DNA from: Thermoguttaceae bacterium
GTDB taxonomy: Bacteria; Planctomycetota; Planctomycetia; Pirellulales; Thermoguttaceae
Direction: 5' to 3'
Length of the DNA: 64,000 bases
Assembly (NCBI GenBank): GCA_017407125.1
Contig: JAFQXE010000028.1
Span: 62,001-126,000 of the forward strand
In this document: positions 53,397 to 61,019 of the stretch, in pieces
Numbering within the stretch: the stretch's first letter is position 1
Layout of the letters: every line of letters begins with the position of its first letter
The notes under the pieces: model-generated
Seen by the model: the letters and a program-made list of their open reading frames with translations, nothing else
Told to the model about the DNA's origin: nothing
Database searches by the model: none
Translations under genes and position numbers: made by a program

Positions 53397-55351
53397 GCAG
53401 CAAACAGAATAAACCGTTGACAATTGGACTTTGCAGTGAACCGGGAACAGGTAAAACTCAGTATGTATATCAGTTTTTATCTGACGTTCTTGCTCTGAAC
53501 GCTCAATCTGGCGCGAACAATGAATTGGACGGCGATGCGAAGCAATACTACCAAAAGCTGTCCGCCGAAATCGAAAAAGGCGCGTTGTCCCCAACGCGTG
53601 ACGAGAAATCGTTTACGGTTTCCCTGCCGGAAAAAACGGAAACGTCTCAGGATGTCAATTTGAAACAGTATAATTTTTACGATGAGTCAGGCGACAGCTT
53701 TGTCAATTATGTTGAAGACGATGAAAAGTCTGACGATATTTTTAACCAGCTCATCAATAACTCTGACGTTCTGATTTATACCATTAATCCCGCCAGTCCA
53801 GAGTTCGTTTCCGAAACGTATTTTCAAACGCTTCAGGAGCATATTCATCAGTTGCTCAAAACCATTGCTAAAAAGAGAGGAAATCGATATTTACCGGTAT
53901 ACTTTCTCTTCACGCATCAAAACGATTTGGATGCCGCGTCAGAGGATGACAAAGCGGTTGTTCAAAAGCAAATGGATTCTTTGATGGCGTTTGTTAAACA
54001 GGAATACCAGAATCGCTATAACAGGACGTTCCCTAGAGAACTGGCGTCTCCCAAAACAGCTTTTGGCGCTTTTGATTTAAAGCGCCCGGGTTCTGCTTTA
54101 CAAGTCATGGAAGAAACGCTGAACCTGCACGCCTGTCTTGAAAAATTCGACAAGAAGTTTCGCGCTCGATCAAGAATCGTTCTTATCCCATTTATAATTT
54201 TTCTGTTTGGATTTGCTCTTGCATTCCTTTGCTGGTTTTTGCCCAAACTTTTAGGGCATAGTGGAATGATAGGCGGAGAATCCTTGACCGAGCTTAAACA
54301 ACGAATCAGCGATATCGAAGAACAATTGCTGGATTTAAACCGGAATCAGAAAGAATTTAACGATACAATCAGCAGCATTAACTCAAATATTGACAACATT
54401 GAGAACAGACTCCGCATTCTTGAAAAAGGTCCCAGTAGTTCATATGTTCCTGGAACCCCATTACCAGAACCTGTAATAGATGAATTTTTGCTGAAGGGGG
54501 GGATGCTTAATTCTTTTGCAGTCGCGGAAGGAATAGTTAAAAACCGTTCACAAATCCAAAGTATCATTCAAAGGCTTGAAAAGCTCGAAAGAGGTACAGA
54601 AACCAATCCTCTGAACTCGGTTATTGATGGAGAAGATAAATACGGAAAATTTAAAAAGATTACATACAATGGTTTGACGTTTGCATTTCGGTATTGTGAG
54701 TCCTGTAAAGCTAATGGATTTCCTATGGGGAGAGAGGGAATTAACGTTAAACTGCACCCTGGTTTTTGGATTCTGGAATCTGAAGTAACTAATGAAATGT
54801 GGGAGACGATTGAAGGTAATCGTAAAAATGATAACGGAAAAAGTTTTCCTGTAGGTCAGGTTAATTGGTACGAGTGTGAAAGCTTTTGTCTCGACCTGTC
54901 TGAAAAAATAAATAAAGCCTGTAATACCAACTTCAAATTCCAGTTGCCAACAGAAGCCCAGTGGGAATATGCCTGCCGTGCCGGAAATACTCTTAAAGTA
55001 CCATCTGATGATAAGGTTATAGAGATAATATCAGATCTGGCATGGTATAATAAAAACAGCAATAATACCGTACATGCCGTTAAGACAAAAAATCCCAATG
55101 CCTGGGGTATATACGATATGTACGGGAATGTTGATGAGATAGTTCGAGACGGTTGGAATAGTGAATTAGTCAGCTCAAATAACCCGATTGGTACAAATGA
55201 TAAAGATTGCGTGTATCGTGGAGGATGTTATAGCGACTCATGCTGGCGTGTTAACTGGCATTTCCGCAAAGCTCTTAATAAAGGCGATTCCTTTAAGGAA
55301 TGTGGATTCCGCATTTGCTTTGAAGACGAGGAGCCTGAAAGCAAGAAATAA
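53393..55351 (+). CDS. P-loop GTPase-like / transmembrane / coiled-coil / FGE-sulfatase-like fusion (652 aa)
   Basis: AGGAG precedes the start. The N-terminal ~250 residues have a P-loop SEPGTGKTQ (15-23), a DxxG switch in YDESGD (D97-G100) and a THQND (174-178) in the position of the NKxD guanine motif, so a diverged GTPase is likely. A membrane helix lies at ~261-286, then a coiled coil (~298-345, LKQRISDIEEQLLDL). From ~417 to 650 is an FGE-sulfatase/C-type-lectin fold: FWILESEVTNEMWE, FQLPTEAQWEYACRAGN, WGIYDMYGNVDE and VYRGGCYSDSCW. The two Cys of true formylglycine-generating enzymes (three and eight residues after GG[S]) are not in place, so it is probably a binding domain on the outside of the inner membrane. 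Confidence 0.82.
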   Translation: MSSKQNKPLTIGLCSEPGTGKTQYVYQFLSDVLALNAQSGANNELDGDAKQYYQKLSAEIEKGALSPTRDEKSFTVSLPEKTETSQDVNLKQYNFYDESGDSFVNYVEDDEKSDDIFNQLINNSDVLIYTINPASPEFVSETYFQTLQEHIHQLLKTIAKKRGNRYLPVYFLFTHQNDLDAASEDDKAVVQKQMDSLMAFVKQEYQNRYNRTFPRELASPKTAFGAFDLKRPGSALQVMEETLNLHACLEKFDKKFRARSRIVLIPFIIFLFGFALAFLCWFLPKLLGHSGMIGGESLTELKQRISDIEEQLLDLNRNQKEFNDTISSINSNIDNIENRLRILEKGPSSSYVPGTPLPEPVIDEFLLKGGMLNSFAVAEGIVKNRSQIQSIIQRLEKLERGTETNPLNSVIDGEDKYGKFKKITYNGLTFAFRYCESCKANGFPMGREGINVKLHPGFWILESEVTNEMWETIEGNRKNDNGKSFPVGQVNWYECESFCLDLSEKINKACNTNFKFQLPTEAQWEYACRAGNTLKVPSDDKVIEIISDLAWYNKNSNNTVHAVKTKNPNAWGIYDMYGNVDEIVRDGWNSELVSSNNPIGTNDKDCVYRGGCYSDSCWRVNWHFRKALNKGDSFKECGFRICFEDEEPESKK

Positions 55352-55503
55352 GCATTTTTGTTAGTTCAAAGAAATCTTTCCGTTCTCCTCTCTGGCTCCG
55401 TCGACGCGAAAGGGGAGAACGGGAGAATTCGCTATTCCGCCCACAAAGCCGATCTTGCGATTTACTGTCAAATTCTCAATCAGCGGTCAGAAACAGTCAA
55501 TAA

Positions 55504-55773
55504 TCATGTCAATAGGTTCATAATGAACTTCCCCAGATAGCACAACGCGCCAATAAGGAATGCTAATACTAACAGAATTCCATAAGCTCTCTCATTACGA
55601 GTGTTTTCTGCCTGAGTAGAGGGACGTTTTATAAAATCTGGTCCATTGCTCTCGACGGGAGTTTTGTCGTTTTTTTCTTCATCCGTCATTGTCGCTTCAG
55701 CAAGCTTGTAAACGAAGGGCAAAACAAGAAAAAAAGCGACAATTCCAATAAAAGCCAAAAGGAATCTGAACAT
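55504..55773 (-). CDS. Small two-helix membrane protein (89 aa)
   Basis: A helix at residues ~4-24, an acidic/polar loop with TMTDEEKNDKTPVES, and a second helix at ~65-87. GGGGGAAG lies 5-12 bases before the ATG. It is a paralogue of the neighbouring 55825-56091 locus: FLVLPFVYKLAEATMTDEEK aligns with FLVFLVCKFVESSMIEKEKK. Convergent with the GTPase operon and possibly functionally tied to it. No family is recognised. Confidence 0.65.
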   Translation of the reverse strand: MFRFLLAFIGIVAFFLVLPFVYKLAEATMTDEEKNDKTPVESNGPDFIKRPSTQAENTRNERAYGILLVLAFLIGALCYLGKFIMNLLT

Positions 55774-55824
55774 TATGCTTCCCCCTATTTAAAACTGAAT
55801 GCAATACGAAGCGTCTTTCATTAA

Positions 55825-56091
55825 TTACCAAATTAAGGAGACAATAAAACTAATCAGCTGAAAAATTACATATCCGATGACAAATAATACGAACAAACAC
55901 TGATAAACGCTCTGCTCAAAATCATAATCCACTTGTGTGGCTGTACGCCAGACGCCCCATTCGTCAGGGTATTCGACCAGGGTTTGGTCTTTTTTTTCTT
56001 TCTCTATCATTGAGGATTCCACAAACTTACAAACGAGAAATACGAGAAAAAGGGAAAAACAAAAAAGAAAAATGCCAATGATTTTCTACAT
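55825..56091 (-). pseudogene. Paralogous small membrane-protein gene with TAG as second codon
   Basis: A strong AAGGAGG at 56099-56105 is followed 7 bases later by ATG (56091-56089) and at once by TAG (56088-56086). The same frame then runs open for 87 codons (KIIGIFLFCFSLFLVF, then KFVESSMIEKEKK and a second helix near the end) and aligns with the 89-aa protein beside it. So a nonsense codon has closed the gene right after the start, unless translation begins at GTG 56022 or ATG 56010, which would drop the first helix, or the codon is read through. Another reading frame (56007-56216) across it is a shadow. Confidence 0.7.
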
Positions 56092-56364
56092 GATATTGCC
56101 TCCTTAGCAAAATTAAAAAACAGTCTGTCCAACGCTGAAAAAGCCTTTTCAGCTTCTGAACAAGCCATCCAGACTATTTCAGGATTATGACTGCAAAAAG
56201 AATCCGAATTAATCAAAATCCAAATGGACGATTAATCCGTTTTCGCTTCCTTGCTGTTGAAATTTTTAATAATTATACTTAATCAATATTTGTTTGTCAA
56301 GCAACTATGAAAGAATTTGAAAAAATTTTTATAAGAATTAAAGGGAAATACCGTTTTATCAATT
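56092..56364. other. AT-rich spacer (273 bp)
   Basis: Contains the AAGGAGG ribosome binding site of the broken gene at its left end. Runs of A/T with GAAAAAATTTTTATAAGAATT near 56317 could serve as promoter DNA for the minus strand. No gene was seen. Confidence 0.35.
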
Positions 56365-57708
56365 TCAAAACCGTTCCTGTTTCCAGAGTCCGGTGGAGAT
56401 GTAACCCGCCATGAGGAAAACAGTTATAAACGATGCCAGCGGGGAAGCGAATCCGATTCCGTAGAGCGTCGCGCCCGCCATGCGGCTGACGAACCAGGCA
56501 AACGGGATTCGAGCGGCGAACGTTGGAATGACGTTCATCATCATGGACGTGCGGGTATGTCCGCTGCCGTTGAGAAAGCCGTTGCTGGAAAAGACGAATC
56601 CCAAAACCAGTATCTCAAAGCAGAACGAGCGCATGTACTGCGACCCCGCCGCGATAACGTCCGGGTCTCTGGTAAAGATGGCAAACGCCGATTCCGGGAA
56701 GTACCTCATCCAGACGAAAAGCCCGATGCCAATCAGGGTCGAGTAGAAAACGCTCAGCTTGAAAAACTCTAAGGCGCGGTCGAACTTCTTCGCCCCGATG
56801 TTTTGCGCTGTAATGGGCGCCATCGCCATACCCATCGACATGGCGGGCAGAAGAATGATTCCGTTCAGACGTCCGCAGACGCCGTACCCGGCAGAGGCGT
56901 TAAGCCCGAATTCGTTCACAATTGCGAAAATAATCATGAACGACAAGTCGATTAAAATGGACTGAATTGCAATCGGCATTCCAATTGCCAGCAGTTTCGC
57001 AACATGCGATTTATCGAGTTTCAGATTGTTCCAATGGAACTTAAATATCGTCGGATGATAATGCAAATATCCCAGCGTCAAGACAGCGCCGATCGCCTGA
57101 GACGCAACGGTGGAAATCGCCGCCCCGGTTGCGTCCAGATGGAAGACGCCGATTAAAACCACGTCGCCGATAATATTGCAAATGCACGCCGCGGCGACGC
57201 AAATCATGGGGTAAACCGAGTTCCCGACGCCTCGCAAAATCCCGGACGGGACGTTGTATCCGATCGTAAAAATCAGCCCGGCGGAACAGATATAGATATA
57301 CGTCAGCGCGCCGTTATACGCTTCATCCGGCGTATTGATAAACTTCAGCAGTAACGGCGCCAGCATGAACGCCAGCCCAGTCATAAAAAGCGTTAAGAGA
57401 AAAAACAGCGTCAAAGAAGAGCCGATAAACCGCTGCAGGGACTCGAAATCTTTCTCGCCGAAGTATTTCCCGATAATAACCGTCATACCGGTTGACAAGC
57501 CAATTACGAAGAGCATAAGCAGCATCATCGCCTGACCGCCGTTGGCGACGGCGGCGGTCGACTGTGCGCCTGTGCAAAACTGACCGATTACCAGCAAATC
57601 CACCGCCATGTACATTGCCTGCAAAAGATTGGCAATGAAAAACGGCAGAGCGAAGGTAAACAGTATCCTGGTAGGCGATCCGACAGTTAAATCGCGTTGT
57701 CCATCCAT
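56365..57708 (-). CDS. MATE family multidrug/sodium efflux transporter (447 aa)
   Basis: Twelve hydrophobic helices with the MATE repeat features: DLTVGSPTRILFTFALPF at the N-terminus, MAVDLLVIGQF in helix 1-2, and in the second half FGLNASAGYGVCGRLNG. It exchanges Na+ or H+ for cationic drugs or metabolites across the inner membrane. Start placed at ATG 57708, as TTG 57717 lacks support. An 8-base inverted repeat spans the start codon. The second gene half shows normal MATE signatures, so it is intact. Confidence 0.9.
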   Translation of the reverse strand: MDGQRDLTVGSPTRILFTFALPFFIANLLQAMYMAVDLLVIGQFCTGAQSTAAVANGGQAMMLLMLFVIGLSTGMTVIIGKYFGEKDFESLQRFIGSSLTLFFLLTLFMTGLAFMLAPLLLKFINTPDEAYNGALTYIYICSAGLIFTIGYNVPSGILRGVGNSVYPMICVAAACICNIIGDVVLIGVFHLDATGAAISTVASQAIGAVLTLGYLHYHPTIFKFHWNNLKLDKSHVAKLLAIGMPIAIQSILIDLSFMIIFAIVNEFGLNASAGYGVCGRLNGIILLPAMSMGMAMAPITAQNIGAKKFDRALEFFKLSVFYSTLIGIGLFVWMRYFPESAFAIFTRDPDVIAAGSQYMRSFCFEILVLGFVFSSNGFLNGSGHTRTSMMMNVIPTFAARIPFAWFVSRMAGATLYGIGFASPLASFITVFLMAGYISTGLWKQERF

Positions 57709-57718
57709 ATTGGACAAC
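57696..57718 (-). promoter_or_regulatory. Inverted repeat across the MATE start codon
   Basis: GTTGTCCA and TGGACAAC, perfect arms of 8 bases with a 7-base centre that contains the ATG (57708-57706). It could be an operator or an RNA hairpin that hides the start codon. Confidence 0.45.
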
Positions 57719-58024
57719 TATTATTCCCTAAATGCCAGAATTGTCAATAGGGCAGGGGGAGAATTCGCCCTGATGAGGGAAAGAAAGAGCGAATAACGTT
57801 ACTTCGGAGGGTCGACGTCCTCGTCGACCGCAGGCGTCCTCGCCTGCCAATGGAACAACGTCCCAGAGAACGACGCCGCCAGTCCCCTGCCGCTGTTGAT
57901 TTTTAAACACGAAAAACACGAAAAGAACGAAACAACACGAAAATTTTAAAATATATTTTAAAAAACTTTCGTCTCTTTCGCTTATTTCGTGTATTTCGTG
58001 TTAAAAAAAGGCGGACTTTGTCCG
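57709..58024. repeat. Repeat-filled spacer between MATE and PEP-CTERM genes
   Basis: 57806-57848 is the second, identical copy of the RAYT-associated double hairpin, 30 kb from the transposase. 57905-58003 is the second ACACGAAATA element with internal inverted repeats (ACACGAAA and TTTCGTGT). 58007-58027 is GGCGGACTTTGTCCGCC, a short hairpin of the GCGGAC type. No gene was seen. Confidence 0.8.
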
Positions 58025-58080
58025 CCTATAAAAAAGCGAGAGTTCCGCTAACGCTTCACTCTCGCACTCCGAAATTGTCA
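58025..58080 (-). terminator. Intrinsic terminator of the second PEP-CTERM gene
   Basis: Read on the minus strand: CGGAGTGCGAGAGTGAAGCG, then TTAGCGGAACTCTCGCTTTTTT, a hairpin with T-run 20-70 bases behind the stop. It is the same repeat as the ribD terminator (571-627), differing at two bases. Confidence 0.85.
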
Positions 58081-58094
58081 CATTTTTGTATTGA

Positions 58095-60653
58095 TTATTT
58101 TCTTTTCCGCCAGTACAGCAGCCCGGCAGCGCCGAGAACAAGCAGCGCCCAGGTTGACGGTTCCGGAACGGCGTTGGGATCGTAAACGCCGCGAATATAA
58201 TATTCGTTGCCGGATTTATTAACCGACCAATCGTAGAACGGCCAGCCCGGGACTATAGCGCTCGAAATCGCGTCTGTAAAATCATCGTCTGCGCTTCCAG
58301 CCTGAATCAGAGCTTCAAAAGCGTCGCCGGTCGAAAAAGCGCCCATATCCGCCAAAGCAAGATAAATAATCGCGTCGTCTGCTATTGTGAAGTCGCCGGT
58401 TACAATCAGCTTATCGTTGTCGTCAGCCGACTTTCCGCCGATTTCCATCAACAGCGTTGAACCGGGATTGAGTTCAAAATCGCCGTCTATAGTCAGCGTA
58501 TCGATGGAATTCCCCGGCGAGAACGTCGCGGTCGTATACACGCCATCTTCAAGTTCTTCACCAATTATGAGAGAGCCTTTGAAATAGGATTTCATATCCA
58601 GCCGACCGGAGGAAACAACAAAGCTATAGGCGTCAACAGCTCCTTCAGCAGCGTCAATTTTCAGCGTTCCTTCGCCGGTCTTAATAACTTTTCCGTCGCT
58701 GACAATAGCGTTGTCGGCTGTGATTGTTACTTTTTCCGTCTGACCGCTTGGAATATTATATTCCAGCGTTCCATCCGTTTCGACAGTAATCGGTCCGCTG
58801 GTTTGAACCGCGTCGCCGGTCAGTTGGAGAGTTCCTTCGGTAACGGTCGTTTCGCCGGTATACGTATTAGCGCCGGAAAGCGTCAGCGTTCCCGCGCCGA
58901 TCTTTTCTAATCCGTTATTGCCGGAAATGGAACCGGAAATAGTCAGGGTCTTTTCCTCGCCGACTTCAAACGTACCGTCTGCATTGAGAACTATCGAATT
59001 CTCAAACGTTGCCGACTGGTCGCCTTGAGTAAACAAGACGCCCTGTTTATCCGTTCCATTAATAGTCCAGGAAGCCAAGTCAATGTCTGCCGTATTGACA
59101 AAATAATACGGTTGCTGATAGAAGGCGATTTCAGCAAATCCGACTCGGTCGCCGCCGCTGGAATTAAACCAATAATAGCCGTTATCCAAAGCCGTCAATC
59201 GGGCTTTACTAAACAAATAGTTGGCGCCCAAAGAGAACGTAACATAATTATTGTTGGATAACAGTTGAGTAATTTTATATTCTTCAGCAAAAACCAGGTT
59301 GCCGGAACTGTCAAACAGTTCCAAAATAAAGTCGGTCATTTGGCTTCTTCGATAATCCTCAAAGTAACCCCAAATAGAGAAACTGTCATACATGCTTTCT
59401 GACGGCATGGTAAAATCAATAACGGGCGAAAAGCCTTTATTAAAGTAGTCGTTTTCACTCATTATGGTACACCAAACGCCATTGCCGCTGTTAGTTCCAG
59501 TCCCATCAAAAAGGTTGGTTAAGGGATAACCACTATCAGCCGCGCTTTCCGATCCGGGGGTAAAAAACGATGCAGATATTGGACGAACAATATTGTCGGC
59601 ATGCATTGGAGAATCGTACATAACAGGAGTTAAATGCGATTCCGTTGCAATCGTATTGAAATAAACTTCCGAAAAAGCAATTCTATCTCCGCCAGATCCA
59701 ACGCCTTTGAAGTTGCCAGTTACGGTCATTTTAACTTTACTTACCCCTTCAACCGTGGGAAACGAAAAAGAGTTTTGAACCGTGTTGGCTGAATCCGTCA
59801 TCGAAAATTTATACTTGGACGCGTCTTCAACAGAAATGGTATTTTCTGCCGAATCCAGAAATTCCAGTTCGAAATTCTTTATGGAATTACCGCTGATGTG
59901 ATAAGCTTGAACTGTTACGCCGGAAAGATTTTTCGTACCATTCAAGTCAAACGTGAATACAGGGTCCTCAAATTTGTCAAAATAATCATTGCCTGAACCT
60001 GCTCCATCGTTTGAACACCATCGAGTAGACGAACTGTTATCATAAAGATTTGCCACTGACATACCGCTGATTGTAGCAACACTTACTGTTCCCGAGGTTG
60101 GCCTTACATTAGAACTGACGTTAAACATTATGTCTGAAATGCCGACACGGTTACCGCCATGGTTTCCTGTAACAGTAATCTTAACATACTTGGCATTGAC
60201 TGGATCTGTTAATGTACAGGTTGTGGATTTATTACTTTGAATACCGGAAAACGTCTGAGAGGCAACAGGCGTACCGTCAATTGCTGGCGAAGTGTAGAAC
60301 TCTACCAGCATATCCTTAATGCTATTCACGGCGGCTGTTGTATAAGGCGATAAAGTAATGCTGTTAATCGTTTGAATGGAACCCAAATCGTACAACATAA
60401 CCGGGTTAAGACCATTATCAAAATTATAGGTCGTAGAATTGGGTTCCGTACACCATTGCGAAGAATTGTTATCACTGGACGCGTAATTACTGTAGAAATT
60501 AGAATTCCCCGGTCCATTCAAGGCGTTTACGCGAACCGCGTAAATCGCATCTGCCTGAGCTGAGCTTGTCAAAAAAAGCCCCAGCAAAAGGAAAGCAATT
60601 CCGCCGCATGTCAAAAGGCGGACGAAGGAAAAACGATCTTGAGTGTTGTACAT
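58095..60653 (-). CDS. PEP-CTERM secreted protein with F5/8-type-C-like domains (852 aa)
   Basis: CGGAG lies 8 bases before the ATG and residues 1-35 are a signal peptide. Three related beta-sandwich units of about 150 residues follow (~40-170, ~175-310, ~330-500), recognisable by WCTEPNSTTYNFDNGLNPVM, WCSNDGAGSGNDYFDK and WCTIMSENDYFNKG; they resemble F5/8 type C (discoidin) sugar-binding domains. Then come autotransporter-type repeats (TLSGANTYTGETTVTEG) and a C-terminal PEP-CTERM signal VPEPSTWALL with RKRK. The last ~170 residues parallel the protein at 1020-4193. Probably a surface or matrix protein that binds polysaccharide; the partner is not known. Confidence 0.87.
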   Translation of the reverse strand: MYNTQDRFSFVRLLTCGGIAFLLLGLFLTSSAQADAIYAVRVNALNGPGNSNFYSNYASSDNNSSQWCTEPNSTTYNFDNGLNPVMLYDLGSIQTINSITLSPYTTAAVNSIKDMLVEFYTSPAIDGTPVASQTFSGIQSNKSTTCTLTDPVNAKYVKITVTGNHGGNRVGISDIMFNVSSNVRPTSGTVSVATISGMSVANLYDNSSSTRWCSNDGAGSGNDYFDKFEDPVFTFDLNGTKNLSGVTVQAYHISGNSIKNFELEFLDSAENTISVEDASKYKFSMTDSANTVQNSFSFPTVEGVSKVKMTVTGNFKGVGSGGDRIAFSEVYFNTIATESHLTPVMYDSPMHADNIVRPISASFFTPGSESAADSGYPLTNLFDGTGTNSGNGVWCTIMSENDYFNKGFSPVIDFTMPSESMYDSFSIWGYFEDYRRSQMTDFILELFDSSGNLVFAEEYKITQLLSNNNYVTFSLGANYLFSKARLTALDNGYYWFNSSGGDRVGFAEIAFYQQPYYFVNTADIDLASWTINGTDKQGVLFTQGDQSATFENSIVLNADGTFEVGEEKTLTISGSISGNNGLEKIGAGTLTLSGANTYTGETTVTEGTLQLTGDAVQTSGPITVETDGTLEYNIPSGQTEKVTITADNAIVSDGKVIKTGEGTLKIDAAEGAVDAYSFVVSSGRLDMKSYFKGSLIIGEELEDGVYTTATFSPGNSIDTLTIDGDFELNPGSTLLMEIGGKSADDNDKLIVTGDFTIADDAIIYLALADMGAFSTGDAFEALIQAGSADDDFTDAISSAIVPGWPFYDWSVNKSGNEYYIRGVYDPNAVPEPSTWALLVLGAAGLLYWRKRK

Positions 60654-61019
60654 ATTTTTACTCCGATTAAGGGTAAAAGGAAAGGATGTATGGTTTTAAA
60701 CTTTGTATATATTATACACACAATTTTGCTGTCGTGAAGGAGAAAATAAAAGATTTTTGGGAAAAAGCTGGAGAGGAAGATAAGATGAGGAAGATAAGAA
60801 ACTTTGTTTTAAAAACTGGGAGGTTTCTGGGAGGAGCTGGGAGACTTCTGGGAGAAGCTGGGATGTCTTCAGCAGATCCCAGAAAATTCCCAGCAGTTCC
60901 CAGCTTTTTCTTTTGCGGCAGGGGACTGCCGCGTGCCGGCTCATCCATGATTTTTAGCGGGTCATTGGACAAGGCGGCGTCAAGCCGCCGCATTCCCCGT
61001 CGCAAGCGCTCCCTGGCGC
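60654..61019. repeat. Spacer with a Gly-like GGGAG/CTGGGA repeat and hairpin
   Basis: Positions 60818-60912 repeat CTGGGAGG/CTGGGAGA/CTGGGAATT-type units, and end with their reverse complement CCCAG, giving a large inverted repeat. A GGAGTGCG-family hairpin copy (AAGGCGGCGTCAAGCCGCCG then CATTCC) lies at 60971-60998. A plus-strand open frame here (60686-61036) has no start signal and is built of repeat, so it is not reported as a gene. Confidence 0.6.

Noticed and set aside
55352-55503. Hairpin CGTTCTCC/GGAGAACG behind the GTPase-FGE gene as terminator
   Set aside because: The stem is real, but the loop is long and no T-run follows, so a terminator call is not supported.
56007-56216. 69-residue frame overlapping the broken paralogue
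   Set aside because: Uses a different frame from the AAGGAGG-ATG and the paralogy; no ribosome binding site.
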